Assembly (NCBI RefSeq): GCF_011752995.1
Contig: NZ_VWWL01000011.1
Location: 62,001 to 126,000 of the forward strand
Direction of reading: 5' to 3'
Length of the DNA: 64,000 nt
Source: Burkholderia sp. Ax-1724
GTDB taxonomy: Bacteria; Pseudomonadota; Gammaproteobacteria; Burkholderiales; Burkholderiaceae
In this document: positions 16,907 through 26,044 of the stretch, piece after piece
Layout of the letters: every line of letters starts with the position of its first letter
How positions within the stretch are numbered: the stretch's first letter is position 1
The notes under the pieces: generated by a model
Seen by the model: the letters and a program-made list of their open reading frames with translations, nothing else
Database searches by the model: none
Told to the model about the DNA's origin: nothing
Program-made: the position numbers and the translations under genes

Positions 16907-17085
16907 TCGCACATTCGCACAGCGCGTAAAGGCGCATCCACGCTGCGTCCGCCCGCTGTTTTGTGTCGCAATGTATCTACCCGGTACGCAGACACAAAAC
17001 ATTGCACACGCCTCATTCCCGCGACATAAACCAGATACGCGCGGGCGTTCCAATACGGCCATACCCGCCCACCGGAACGCCCACC

Positions 17086-17802
17086 ATGCACAGCACGCTC
17101 GAAACGCCGCTCGCCCTGCTCGCGGGCCTGCTCACGATCGCATCGCCCTGCGTCCTGCCGGTCATGCCGATTCTGCTCGGCACGTCGGTCGAACAGCCGA
17201 GCCGTACACGACCGCTCTTTATCGTCGCCGGCTTTATTCTGACTTTCGCGTCGTTCGCCTTGCTGCTAGGCGCGGTGTCCAGCACCATCCACGTCGCGCA
17301 GCAGGTGCTGCGCAACACGGGTATCGCCTTGCTCACACTGTCCGGCCTCATGCGCGTCTGGCCCCGGCCCTACGACTGGCTCGTCGCGCGAGTGCAGGGG
17401 CCGCTCGAACGCATCGGCGCGGCCATTGCACCGGGCAGTCAGCCCGGCAGCGGCAACGCCGGCGGCTTTGTGCTCGGCATGTCGCTCGGCGCGGTATGGA
17501 CACCCTGCGCGGGCCCCGTGCTCGCGTCGATCCTCGTGCTCGTGGTCAAGGCACAGGACCTCGGCTGGTCGGCGCTGCTGCTCACGCTGTATGCGATCGG
17601 CGCCGCGATTCCGATGCTCGCGATCATCTACGGCGGACATTACGTGACCCGGCATGTACGCGCCGTATCGCGCCATGCGCATCGTCTGCAACAGGTATTC
17701 GGCGTACTGGTGATGCTGACGGCACTCGCCATCTATCTGCAATACGACGTGCTGCTGTACGCCCGGCTCGCCGCGCTTTTCCCCTCACTCAAAGGACTTT
17801 GA
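17086..17802 (+). CDS. ccdA: CcdA/DsbD-type thiol-disulfide transmembrane protein
   Basis: 238 residues from the ATG at 17086; a longer frame from 16963 lacks a hydrophobic start. Six hydrophobic helices are visible. The two reactive cysteines sit in the conserved contexts SPCVLPVMPILLG (helix 1) and WTPCAGPVLAS (helix 4). CcdA proteins pass electrons from cytoplasmic thioredoxin across the membrane. The stop is one base before the start of the periplasmic thioredoxin-like gene, so the two form a dedicated reductant relay. Confidence 0.92.
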   Translation: MHSTLETPLALLAGLLTIASPCVLPVMPILLGTSVEQPSRTRPLFIVAGFILTFASFALLLGAVSSTIHVAQQVLRNTGIALLTLSGLMRVWPRPYDWLVARVQGPLERIGAAIAPGSQPGSGNAGGFVLGMSLGAVWTPCAGPVLASILVLVVKAQDLGWSALLLTLYAIGAAIPMLAIIYGGHYVTRHVRAVSRHAHRLQQVFGVLVMLTALAIYLQYDVLLYARLAALFPSLKGL

Positions 17803-17803
17803 C

Positions 17804-18346
17804 ATGAACGCCCGACTCAGGACATTCGCTCTTGCCGCCGCTTTCAGTGCATTCGCCGCGACGGCCGCCACCAGTACTGCCGCCATCGCCGCGCCATTGG
17901 AAAACGGTCCGCCCGCGCCGGAGTTCACCGGCATCACGCAATGGCTCAATAGCGAACCGCTGAAACTGCAGCAATTGCGCGGCAAGGTGGTACTGGTCGA
18001 TTTCTGGACCTATAGCTGCATCAATTGCGCGAACACACTGCCGTATGTGAAAAGCTGGAACCAGAAATACAAGGATCAGGGACTCACGGTCATTGGCGTG
18101 CATACGCCCGAGTATCCGTTCGAGCGCGACACCGGTAACGTGAAGACCGCGATCAAGCGGCTCGGCATCAGCTACCCGGTCGCGCAGGACAATCAGTATG
18201 CGACGTGGAATGCCTATAACAATCAGTACTGGCCCGCGTTCTATCTGATCGACAAGAAAGGGCAGATCGTCTATTCGCACTTCGGAGAAGGCGACTATGC
18301 GCAGACCGAGGCAAAGATTCAGGCGCTGCTTGCGCAGAAGAGTTGA
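17804..18346 (+). CDS. Periplasmic thioredoxin-like protein (TlpA/DipZ-C type)
   Basis: 180 residues from the ATG at 17804, with AAGGA placed in the end of ccdA. An N-terminal signal peptide (ending AAIAAP) exports it. The thioredoxin fold carries the redox motif YSCINCANTLPY (CxxC), a HTPEYPFERD segment and the cis-Pro strand YWPAFYLID. This variant, with a W-x-N-x-x-Y insert, matches the C-terminal domain of DipZ-like proteins. It is probably reduced by the CcdA encoded upstream and protects or matures periplasmic protein thiols. Confidence 0.92.
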   Translation: MNARLRTFALAAAFSAFAATAATSTAAIAAPLENGPPAPEFTGITQWLNSEPLKLQQLRGKVVLVDFWTYSCINCANTLPYVKSWNQKYKDQGLTVIGVHTPEYPFERDTGNVKTAIKRLGISYPVAQDNQYATWNAYNNQYWPAFYLIDKKGQIVYSHFGEGDYAQTEAKIQALLAQKS

Positions 18347-18486
18347 TGCGACATTGCCGGAGAAACGGTGTTCAACAAAGTGGGATTTGTCGCTCGCTGA
18401 ATGAAAGAAGCTCACCGGTGCCTGAACAATCGAACACAGGTGGGCTTACCGTTCGACGATGATTGCGCGACTATTCGATGAACCAG

Positions 18487-19353
18487 CTAGAACAGATAAT
18501 TAGCGAACAACCCGTACGTTATCTGACTTGTCTTCTCGGTGATCGGGCTGTCGCCCGCATCGCCGCGCAGCCATGCGAACGAAACGCTCGCGCCGACATT
18601 CCAGCGTGCCGCGATCCGATACGCGCCGTTTATCGAAAAGCGCAACTGGTTCAGACCGGAACCGGCCGAGAACTCCGGCAGTCCCGAGCGCGCGCTCTGC
18701 TCCGACGTCACGCCGAAATAGGTCTGGTTGTACTTGCTGCTCGCCCAGGTCAAACCGGGCCCCGCGGTGAGCGTCAGTTGCGGAATCGGCTGATAGCGGC
18801 CGAGCACGTCGAAGGTCGCGACCGTGCCGCGATCGTTGCCGGCGATATCGGTCAATACGCTCGCGCGCGCCGAAATGAACTGATAGGTATAGACGCCGAA
18901 CAGTTCGGCATGCGCGGTACGCTTGACATCGCCGAGACCGCGCAGCCGCGCGTCGTCGGACTCGCTGCGCGGCTGGATGAAATCGTAAGTCAGGGCCGCG
19001 CCGATGCGCCAGTTACTGTCGCGATACAGATAGCCGCCGAGCGACAGCAGCGAAGCCGCATCCGGATTGGCGCCGATAAAGAAGCGGTCGTAATTCGCGC
19101 TGACCGTCGGCACCACTTCCCATTTCGTGCCGCTCGCGCCGGGGAATTTCGGCATGTTCACCACCCCGGCTCCAACGGAAAAATGCCACGGGCTTGCGCC
19201 GGCTCCGGATGCCTGGGTGATTTCCGGGGCGCCGACCGAATACAGACTTTCCGACAGGCCCAGCGTATCGTCCGCCATCGCGGCAACGGCGAACAGCGAC
19301 AACGCGGAGCCGGCCAGCACCTTGGTCATGCGTGGCGTGGACACATCAATCAT
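18487..19353 (-). CDS. MipA/OmpV-family outer-membrane protein
   Basis: 288 residues from the ATG at 19353, preceded by CGGAGA; a second ATG at 19329 has no such site. A signal peptide ends near AAMADD. The mature protein is a beta-barrel with the family features WHFSVGAGVVNMPKFPGASGTKWEVVPTVS (first strands; quoted in part by key residues W, G-G, P-K-F-P-G), GLSESL, and the terminal aromatic YGLFANYLF that directs barrel assembly. MipA/OmpV proteins scaffold peptidoglycan enzymes or act as channels; which applies here is unknown. Confidence 0.88.
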   Translation of the reverse strand: MIDVSTPRMTKVLAGSALSLFAVAAMADDTLGLSESLYSVGAPEITQASGAGASPWHFSVGAGVVNMPKFPGASGTKWEVVPTVSANYDRFFIGANPDAASLLSLGGYLYRDSNWRIGAALTYDFIQPRSESDDARLRGLGDVKRTAHAELFGVYTYQFISARASVLTDIAGNDRGTVATFDVLGRYQPIPQLTLTAGPGLTWASSKYNQTYFGVTSEQSARSGLPEFSAGSGLNQLRFSINGAYRIAARWNVGASVSFAWLRGDAGDSPITEKTSQITYGLFANYLF

Positions 19354-19845
19354 CTCGGTTTCTCCGTGGAAAATGAACAGGACGATGCAATGGCACCGGT
19401 CCTGACGTCGATTGCGTAATACCGATGCTGTGCTGCAACTTAATTCCGCGGAAATGTCTTTTGTCGTTATTGAAAAGCGAGGATGCGCATACCGGTTCGC
19501 GATAGCGCGGTCAATGCCACTGCGTGTTCTTCCGGAATCCTCACCGTGCCGGCGAGTGGTATGAGCATAGCCGCTTTTTTTCAGGCGTCGCAAGTCAATT
19601 TTTTTAAATCATCCAGTTCAATGAGTTAATCTCGCAATGTCGTCACATTAATTCACAATTCAATTCTCATTTCATTGCCTCTTTGCGAATGAATTCTGAA
19701 CAGTGATCTCCATCGTCATTGACCGGTTCAACATTTGCCATCTGGCGCCGCAGGCGATACTCTTCTTCTCGATTGACGTTCTTCCCCGCGAGTTATCGTT
19801 ATGCGGCGGCTTTCTATGCACGATGATTTACGTTATGGGTGAGCT
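19354..19845. other. AT-rich intergenic region between porin and amidohydrolase
   Basis: About 490 bases clearly more AT-rich than the surroundings, with several T- and A-tracts (for example around 19575 and 19605). No gene is supported; reading frames crossing it are fragmentary. It must contain the divergent promoters of the porin and the amidohydrolase and is a likely site for nucleoid-protein silencing. Confidence 0.45.
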
Positions 19846-21312
19846 ATGCCTTCAGGAAAGTACATCGGCAATAAAGCAGTCAGTCCTTCTCTTTCATGTC
19901 TTTGTGACAAGTCACAAGCGCAATATGCGAACCGCCGCATCAGTGCCGATCTGTCGCGCCGCGGCTTCGTTACCGGTCTTGCGGCTTCGATGCTGGGCCT
20001 GGTGCTGCCCGGACTCAGCCACGCTCAAAGTGTCCTGCCGCCCAGTGCACCCGCCAGGCCGGTGCTATTCACGAACTTCCGCCTGTTCGATGGCAAATCG
20101 TCGACGTTGCGCGATAGCCTGTATATGGTCGTCGAAGGCAATGCCATCAGTCAGTTGGGGCAAGGCCAGCCCGCCTCGGCCGAGGGCAGGATCGTCGTCG
20201 ATTGCGGGGGCAAGGTCATGATGCCCGGGTTGATCGACATGCACTGGCATTCGCTGCTCGCGTCGCTGCCGATCCAGGTCGTGCTGCAATCCGACATTGC
20301 GTTCGTGCATCTCGCGGCCAGTGCCGAAGCCGAGCGCACGCTATTGCGCGGCTTCACGACGATACGCGACGCGGGCGGCCCCTCGTTCGCGTTGAAGCAG
20401 GCGATCGACAGCGGCATGATTTCCGGGCCGCGCATCTATCCGTCCGGCGCGATGATCACGACGACCGGCGGCCACGGCGACTTCCGTCCGCTCAGCGATC
20501 TGCCGCGCAGCGGCGCGCGGGTCAGCCAGTCGGAACTCGACGGCGGCAGCGCGATTGCCGATACCGAAAACGAAGTCCGCGTGCGCGTGCGCGAGCAGTT
20601 CATTCAGGGCGCCACCCAGGTCAAGCTGGTCGGATGCGGTGGCGTATCGACCCCGCGCAGCCCGATCGACATGCTCACGTTCACGGAAAAGCAGTTGCGA
20701 GCGGCCGTCGATACGGCCGCGGACTGGGGCACGTATGTCCTCGTGCACGCGTACACGAACGAATCGATCCAGCGCTCCGTCGCGGCGGGTGTGCGCTGCA
20801 TCGAGCACGGTCATCTGATGGACGACAAAACCGCCGCGCTGATGGCAAAAAACGGCACATGGCTCAGCACGCAACCGTTCGTCAGCCAGGACGATGTCGC
20901 GCCGCTCTCCGGGCCGGGCATCGAAAAATTCCAGGAAGTCTCCGCGGGCACGGACAACATGTACAAGCTCGCGCGCAAGCACGGCATCAAGGTCGCATTC
21001 GGCACCGACCTGATCTTCTCGCAGACGCTCGCCGCGCGGCAAGGCACGATGCTCACGCATATGAAGCGCTGGTACAGCGCGGCCGAAGCACTGGAAATGG
21101 CCACGAGTACCAACGCGGAACTGCTCGCGCTATCCGGCCATCGCAATCCGTATCCGCGAAAACTCGGCGTGCTCGAACAAGGTGCCTATGCCGATCTGCT
21201 GCTCGTAGACGGCAATCCACTCGAGAATCTCGACCTTATCGCGAACCCCGAGCAGAACCTGCGTATCGTGATGAAAGACGGCAAGTTCTACAAGAACACG
21301 CTCAAGGCATAA
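19846..21312 (+). CDS. Tat-exported amidohydrolase (imidazolonepropionase/prolidase-like)
   Basis: 488 residues from the ATG at 19846, with GGTGAG just upstream. A twin-arginine signal (LSRRGFVTGLAASMLGLVLPG) lies about 40 residues in, leaving an unusual N-terminal extension; a later start closer to it is possible but none has a better ribosome site. Metal-centre motifs of the amidohydrolase superfamily are intact: DMHWHS (HxH), the bridging lysine in QVKLVGCGG, HAY and EHGH, and the AFGTDL aspartate. This is the binuclear subtype seen in carboxypeptidases acting on Xaa-Pro or N-acyl amino acids. Substrate unknown; export to the periplasm is implied. Confidence 0.88.
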   Translation: MPSGKYIGNKAVSPSLSCLCDKSQAQYANRRISADLSRRGFVTGLAASMLGLVLPGLSHAQSVLPPSAPARPVLFTNFRLFDGKSSTLRDSLYMVVEGNAISQLGQGQPASAEGRIVVDCGGKVMMPGLIDMHWHSLLASLPIQVVLQSDIAFVHLAASAEAERTLLRGFTTIRDAGGPSFALKQAIDSGMISGPRIYPSGAMITTTGGHGDFRPLSDLPRSGARVSQSELDGGSAIADTENEVRVRVREQFIQGATQVKLVGCGGVSTPRSPIDMLTFTEKQLRAAVDTAADWGTYVLVHAYTNESIQRSVAAGVRCIEHGHLMDDKTAALMAKNGTWLSTQPFVSQDDVAPLSGPGIEKFQEVSAGTDNMYKLARKHGIKVAFGTDLIFSQTLAARQGTMLTHMKRWYSAAEALEMATSTNAELLALSGHRNPYPRKLGVLEQGAYADLLLVDGNPLENLDLIANPEQNLRIVMKDGKFYKNTLKA

Positions 21313-21323
21313 CGAAGCATCAA

Positions 21324-21362
21324 ACCGGGTACATGCCGTAAAACTCGCGGCACGTACCCGGT
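21324..21362 (+). terminator. Long hairpin after the amidohydrolase gene
   Basis: ACCGGGTACATGCCG and CGGCACGTACCCGGT form a 15-bp stem with a single mismatch and a 9-nt loop, 12 nt after the stop codon. No T-run follows. Confidence 0.6.
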
Positions 21363-21418
21363 CTGAATCTGCGAAATCATTTCATGTGCCCGTGGAATAC
21401 GGGCGCACAATCTTGAAC

Positions 21419-21613
21419 TGACACTGCGAAGTTGGACAATTTGGTCGGTTAGGCCGTGAGGGCTGGGTTCTGTACATCACAGGACTCAGCCCTTTCAATT
21501 TCAGCTCGATGCGCTTGTGGTTGTAGTAGTGGGTACGGTTTGATGCCGGCCTTCAGTGCATCGATGTTCTCGAATCTGACTTGCGCCAACTCCGTCTCTC
21601 GTGGAAGGCATTC
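21419..21613 (-). pseudogene. Degraded IS3-family transposase fragment (C-terminal end)
   Basis: On the minus strand the fragment ECLPRETELAQ... followed by FENIDALKAGI is joined, after a one-base frameshift near 21533-21540, to THYYNHKRIELKLKGLSP and VMYRTQ. These are the C-terminal hallmarks of IS3/IS150-type transposases (YNxxRixxxLxgxSPxxyR). Only about 60 codons remain and the upstream catalytic core is absent, so this is a dead remnant. The LuxR-type gene ends 6 bases to its right, so the insertion event may have reshaped that gene's 3' region. Confidence 0.7.
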
Positions 21614-21618
21614 AATGA

Positions 21619-24396
21619 CTACATAGCGTCGCTACCCTCTCTCACGCCGAATCCGAACACGCTCTGCACGGCTTCAATTCGCGAAGTGACATCGAGTTTT
21701 TCGAAAATGTTCTTCATGTGCCACTTGACCGTTTCCGGTGCGAGCTTTAACGATCGGCCCACTTCCTTATTCGATTGACCATGGGCCACGCAACGGAGTA
21801 CTTCGAACTCCCGCGCACTCAGAGCCTCAGACGACATCTTCAGGTTCCTGACCGGCCTGGGAGACGTAGACGACGGCGTGTCGACGTGATCGAAAGCATG
21901 GATCAATTTGTCGACATAGGTGGCGTCCACCGTGGAGTCGCCCCCAGCGTTCCACCGAAACCGTTGCAGCAATGCGCGGACTCCTTGCCCTTCGTCTATG
22001 AAGCTATTTACCATGCCAACAGCCTCTCCGAGACGTAGCGCACGATCCAGCGCGCCGAGCGCGCTTCCGGACGCTCCGCCTTGCTCGTATGCGAGCGAGA
22101 GCAACAGGGAAGCAATCGCTTCATGATAACGCCATCCCCTGGCCGCTAAAGCATCGAGCAGGCGTACGAGAAAAGCGACTGCCTTTTCAGCATCATTTTC
22201 GGCAATCAGAACCCGAGCCTGCAGGAAGCAGTAGTGTGTCCAGGTTTCAGTCGCGGCTCCCGCCTGCTCGTCAAGCACCACCGGCATACTCGCGCGTAGT
22301 TTGTTAGCGATCTGCCTCGCGCGGGTCACGTCACCGCTATGAAGGAGCAACCTGACCGTCTCCGCGTCGCACGCCATCTTGAGACGCAGCCATTGTCGGG
22401 TTATGGCAACCTGCCGGCCATCTTCAAGAACAGCCAGCGCCGACCCCACTTGCCCGTTGCGTTGCAGCAGGCGTGCCTCCGTCAGCACATGCCGGAGCAG
22501 CGTGCCGAGTGGAGAAACCTCCAGGGCAATCGTCGTGCGGTTCGCAATCAACTTCCGTGCGCGAGGAAGTTGATTGTATTCGTAGACAATCGACACCAGG
22601 CAACCCGCCGCGATCACGGCACAGGACGATGCGTAGCCGAAAGCGTTTTCGGCACGCACGAGCGTTTCTTCGAGAACTCTCCCCGCTTCGGCCAGTTCGC
22701 CATGCATCTGCGCGGCAAGGCCGTACATCGTGTTTCGAAACAGATCCGTGTAGATCGACCCCCGTCCCTGTTCCGGTCGATCTTGAGCGCCTCCCCATAT
22801 CCGACGTATCTGGTCGAATTCGCCTCGATGCAATAGACCAAAGAATTGCGCGAATTGCGCGCAGCTATTGACCCAGGGAGCCGCAATCGCCGATGAGGTC
22901 GCGACGGCGTGCCCGAATTCGAATGCATGTTCGCTCTGGTCGCTGGCAGAGGCGATTATCCCGCTGATGGCATTCACCTCCGCCAGCGCGACTTCGTCGA
23001 TGCTGCAGGCACTCTCGCGGCGCATCCGATAAATCTCATCGGTAACGACACGAATTTCCTTGATGGCGTGCGTCGTTTGAAGCGAGAAAGCGAGCGCCCA
23101 CGCTTTGGCAAGACGCAAGCGCCGCGTGAGAACGACATCCGGTGGCAGCTTCGCGACCCACTCCAGCAACGTGCGTGACTCGCCGCGTTCGAGCATCTCC
23201 ATTGCACCGTTCTCGACCAGCTGGGCGGCCTGCTCGAATTCTCCCGCTGCCAATGCATGTCTGACCGCCTCCGACCACAGCCGCTTTTCCGCGAACCACC
23301 GAAACGCCCGCTGATGCAATACCGGAACCTGTTGCGGCATATGAGCGAGAAGACGACGCCGCAGCGCATCGGACAGCAGTGCGTGCAGGCGATACCATTC
23401 ACGCCGTTCATCGAGCGGCCGGATAAAGACGTTATGCTGCTCGAGCCATTCGAGCTTTTCACCGCTGCCGCCCTCGACGGCCATGACGGCATCGCACACG
23501 GCGGGCGAAAGCCGTTCGAGAATCGATGTGCTCAGCAGGAATTCCAGCATAGCGGGTGGCAGCTGGGTCAGCACCGCATCGTCCAGGTAACGGTCGATTC
23601 CGGAGCGGGTAACGGTGAACCGGCCGACTACCTGAGCGGGATCGCTGGTTTGACGCAGCGCAAGGGCGGCCAGCTGCAAGCCCGCCACCCACCCCTCCGT
23701 CACGCCATTCAGCAACTCGACATTGGCACGGTCGAGCGATAAAGCACAGGTCTCCTCGAAAAATTTCTCCGCGTCGTCGATCGAAAAACGGAGGTCATTG
23801 GCACTGATCCGCGTGAGCTTCTCCGGTGCCCGAAGCTGACCGAGCTTCATGCCGGGTTCGCCGCGTGCGCCAAGCAAAACGTGCATATTTTCGGGCGCAT
23901 AGCGGAGCAGACGCGACACGACGGCAATGACAGGCGCCGACGTGAGGCGATCAACGTCATCCAGCACGAGGAAAACACGTCGGCCGAATGCCGCGATTCC
24001 ATTCAGGAGCACGGAAATGATCGTTTTGATGGAGGTTCGCGCATCGCTATTCAAAAGTTGCTGGGCCGGCCTGCCGATGTCTTTCGACACCCGGCAAAAC
24101 GCCGCGACCAGATACGCGCCGAACTGCTGCTCCTGATTGTCCTCGTCATCGAGACTGAGCCAAGCAACCGGATACTCCTGCCGCGAAAGTACTTCACTGC
24201 ATCCCGCGAGTAACGTCGTTTTGCCGAAACCCGCCGGCGCGGTCACCACGGTTATGCCATGAGTCTGCTGTTCGCTCAGCCGATCGAGCAGCGCGTGCCG
24301 GCGAACGCATCCAAAAGGAAGAAGCGGCGGCACCATTTTGGTCTGAATCAACGACGCGCTCCATGTTCTGTCGGCAAAGTCTGAAGGCGTTTCCAT
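21619..24396 (-). CDS. MalT-type LuxR-family ATPase regulator (LAL)
   Basis: The ATG at 24396 follows GGAGGG and gives 925 residues, normal for this class. The N-terminal STAND-type ATPase has Walker A APAGFGKTTLL (about residues 53-62) and Walker B VFLVLDDVDRL. A long helical, TPR-like middle region follows and the C-terminal LuxR HTH reads LSAREFEVLRCVAHGQSNKEVGRSLKLAPETVKWHMKNIFEKL. Members act as ligand-triggered activators of nearby catabolic or secondary-metabolism genes. The convergent amidohydrolase and the divergent GNAT are the only close neighbours, and no obvious target operon is attached. Confidence 0.92.
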   Translation of the reverse strand: METPSDFADRTWSASLIQTKMVPPLLPFGCVRRHALLDRLSEQQTHGITVVTAPAGFGKTTLLAGCSEVLSRQEYPVAWLSLDDEDNQEQQFGAYLVAAFCRVSKDIGRPAQQLLNSDARTSIKTIISVLLNGIAAFGRRVFLVLDDVDRLTSAPVIAVVSRLLRYAPENMHVLLGARGEPGMKLGQLRAPEKLTRISANDLRFSIDDAEKFFEETCALSLDRANVELLNGVTEGWVAGLQLAALALRQTSDPAQVVGRFTVTRSGIDRYLDDAVLTQLPPAMLEFLLSTSILERLSPAVCDAVMAVEGGSGEKLEWLEQHNVFIRPLDERREWYRLHALLSDALRRRLLAHMPQQVPVLHQRAFRWFAEKRLWSEAVRHALAAGEFEQAAQLVENGAMEMLERGESRTLLEWVAKLPPDVVLTRRLRLAKAWALAFSLQTTHAIKEIRVVTDEIYRMRRESACSIDEVALAEVNAISGIIASASDQSEHAFEFGHAVATSSAIAAPWVNSCAQFAQFFGLLHRGEFDQIRRIWGGAQDRPEQGRGSIYTDLFRNTMYGLAAQMHGELAEAGRVLEETLVRAENAFGYASSCAVIAAGCLVSIVYEYNQLPRARKLIANRTTIALEVSPLGTLLRHVLTEARLLQRNGQVGSALAVLEDGRQVAITRQWLRLKMACDAETVRLLLHSGDVTRARQIANKLRASMPVVLDEQAGAATETWTHYCFLQARVLIAENDAEKAVAFLVRLLDALAARGWRYHEAIASLLLSLAYEQGGASGSALGALDRALRLGEAVGMVNSFIDEGQGVRALLQRFRWNAGGDSTVDATYVDKLIHAFDHVDTPSSTSPRPVRNLKMSSEALSAREFEVLRCVAHGQSNKEVGRSLKLAPETVKWHMKNIFEKLDVTSRIEAVQSVFGFGVREGSDAM

Positions 24397-24838
24397 GAGC
24401 ACCCTCCGTCTCCTGGGATCAACCGCGGGTCGTTCAGTTTTCTCAGCAGGTGTTCTATCAGCGCTTAATTCGGCCGATGAATGCACCGCCGCCGTGGCCG
24501 GCATGGCAGAGGATGGCCGATAAGGCCATTGTCAATCCGGCCGGCAGTGCCGCCCGAAAAGGTAGCGCACACCGAATGAATTGCCTCGTCAATCCATTCG
24601 GCGGGTTGTCAGTCGTTCTTGTGTTCGACTGTGCCCGGCAGTCTCTTGATATATGCCGGTAATCTGCCCTAATTCAGTGCATCTGAACAGGTGTGCGAGA
24701 CGTTCATGCAATGCGTAGCGTTCATGCTCCCTCGATTTAGCCATGACCCGCATCAGCATATACTCACATAATAGTGAAAATAAACTATAACAAAAAATAT
24801 ACAACTGTAATAACGGTAATACTGGACAGGAGAACCGG
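24397..24838. other. Divergent promoter region of LuxR-type regulator and GNAT gene
   Basis: No gene is supported. The last 80 bases before the GNAT gene are strikingly AT-rich (several ATA/TATA tracts from 24760 to 24815), which would suit a strong or silenced promoter. Confidence 0.4.
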
Positions 24839-25366
24839 ATGATTGGCAATGTGACTGTGCGGCGCGTCGGCGCCGACGAGGTTTCGGCCTGCCTGGAAGC
24901 GCTGGCCGATGTGCTGATCGACTGCGTGGAAGGTGGAGCCTCGGTCAGCTTCATGCTGCCGATCTCGCGGGAAACCGCGCTGACGTTCTGGCGCGGCGTC
25001 GCCGAGGGCGTCGGGCGCGGCGAGCGTGCGCTGCTGATCGCGGAAGACGGCCATGGAGAAATCGTCGGCACCGTGCAGTTGATTACCGCGCAGCCGGAAA
25101 ATCAGCCACATCGCGCCGACGTTGCAAAGATGCTCGTGCATCGAAAAGCACGCCGGCGCGGAATCGCGCAGCATCTGATGGACGAAATAGATCGCACCGC
25201 GCGCAAAGAAAAGAAGTCGGTTCTCGTGCTCGATACCGTCACCGGCGGCGACGCCGAGCGGCTTTATCAACGCGCCGGCTGGCAGCGCGTGGGCAACGTG
25301 CCGAATTACGCGCTGATGCCCGACGGCGCATTCTGCAGCACGACCTTCTATTGCAAGCAGCTTTGA
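24839..25366 (+). CDS. GNAT-family N-acetyltransferase
   Basis: 175 residues from the ATG at 24839 after GGACAGGAGAACCGG. The acetyl-CoA-binding core has the motif-A pattern VAKMLVHRKARRRGIAQHLM (R/Q-x-x-G-x-G/A, here RRRGIA) and a C-terminal LYQRAGWQRVGNVPNYAL strand-helix. The sequence resembles acetyltransferases that detoxify small amines or antibiotics, but the acceptor cannot be told. It stands alone behind an AT-rich promoter region. Confidence 0.9.
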   Translation: MIGNVTVRRVGADEVSACLEALADVLIDCVEGGASVSFMLPISRETALTFWRGVAEGVGRGERALLIAEDGHGEIVGTVQLITAQPENQPHRADVAKMLVHRKARRRGIAQHLMDEIDRTARKEKKSVLVLDTVTGGDAERLYQRAGWQRVGNVPNYALMPDGAFCSTTFYCKQL

Positions 25367-25426
25367 GCCGAAGCAAACACCGGGCCATTCACTGGCTCGC
25401 CCACTACGCCGAAACTCCGCCACAAA

Positions 25427-25461
25427 CATGTAATTGAAAATTTCAACTACATGCCTATAAT
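25427..25461 (+). promoter_or_regulatory. MarR autoregulatory promoter with 27-bp operator palindrome
   Basis: At 25427-25453 arms CATGTAATTGAAA and TTTCAACTACATG pair around a central A with one mismatch. The arm contains TTGAAA (25434-25439), which is a -35 box placed 16 nt before a consensus TATAAT at 25456-25461. A repressor bound here would block RNA polymerase directly; the MarR gene downstream is the obvious candidate. Confidence 0.75.
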
Positions 25462-25508
25462 GGCCGTCGTGTCCGCAACGGGCACGACGGTCGACACGCG
25501 GAGCAATC

Positions 25509-25958
25509 TTGTACTCGGACTTTCTGACTTTCAGGCTCGATCTGACCAGCGCCTTGCTGACCAACCGCGCGAACGTGGTCTATCGCGAGCGCTGGAACCT
25601 CGACGTGCGCGCCTTGCGCGTGCTGCGCCTCGTCTGCGCCGAGCCCGACATCACGCCCACCGCGGTATCGCAACGCGCGCTGATCGAAAAGACACTGCTC
25701 TCCAAAGTACTCACCGAGCTTGAAACACGCGGCTTCATCACGCGCAACGCGCATTCGTCGGACCGCCGCAGCATCGCGCTGCGCGCCACGCCCGACGGGC
25801 TGAAAGTCGCGAAAGCGTCGGAAGCATTGGGCCTCGCGATGGAAGCGCAGCTCGCCACGGTGCTGAGCGACAGCGAGCGCAAGCTGCTCGAACAGCTGCT
25901 CAGCAAACTATCGAACAGCCTGCTGGCACGCGAGTCCGTGAGCACGCCGCCGCATTGA
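25509..25958 (+). CDS. MarR-family transcriptional regulator (TTG start)
   Basis: The only start with a fitting site is TTG at 25509, six bases after GGAG; it gives 149 residues and an N-terminus (YSDFLTFRLDLTSALLTNRANVVYRERWNL) like other MarR proteins. The wHTH has ALRVLRLVCAEPDITPTAVSQRALIEKTLLSKVLTELETRGFITR and the wing DRRSIALRATPDG. The 5' leader carries an 8-bp hairpin at 25464-25490 (CCGTCGTG/CACGACGG). Probable regulator of itself and of the M20 amidohydrolase and TRIC-like genes downstream. Confidence 0.9.
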   Translation: MYSDFLTFRLDLTSALLTNRANVVYRERWNLDVRALRVLRLVCAEPDITPTAVSQRALIEKTLLSKVLTELETRGFITRNAHSSDRRSIALRATPDGLKVAKASEALGLAMEAQLATVLSDSERKLLEQLLSKLSNSLLARESVSTPPH

Positions 25959-26044
25959 TCTTCCCGGCGACTTTGCCCGCCGTTTTTTTGCGGCCTCTTC
26001 TTTTCAGCCTTTCTTACTGCTCATCCTGCAACCAGGAGTCTTCC

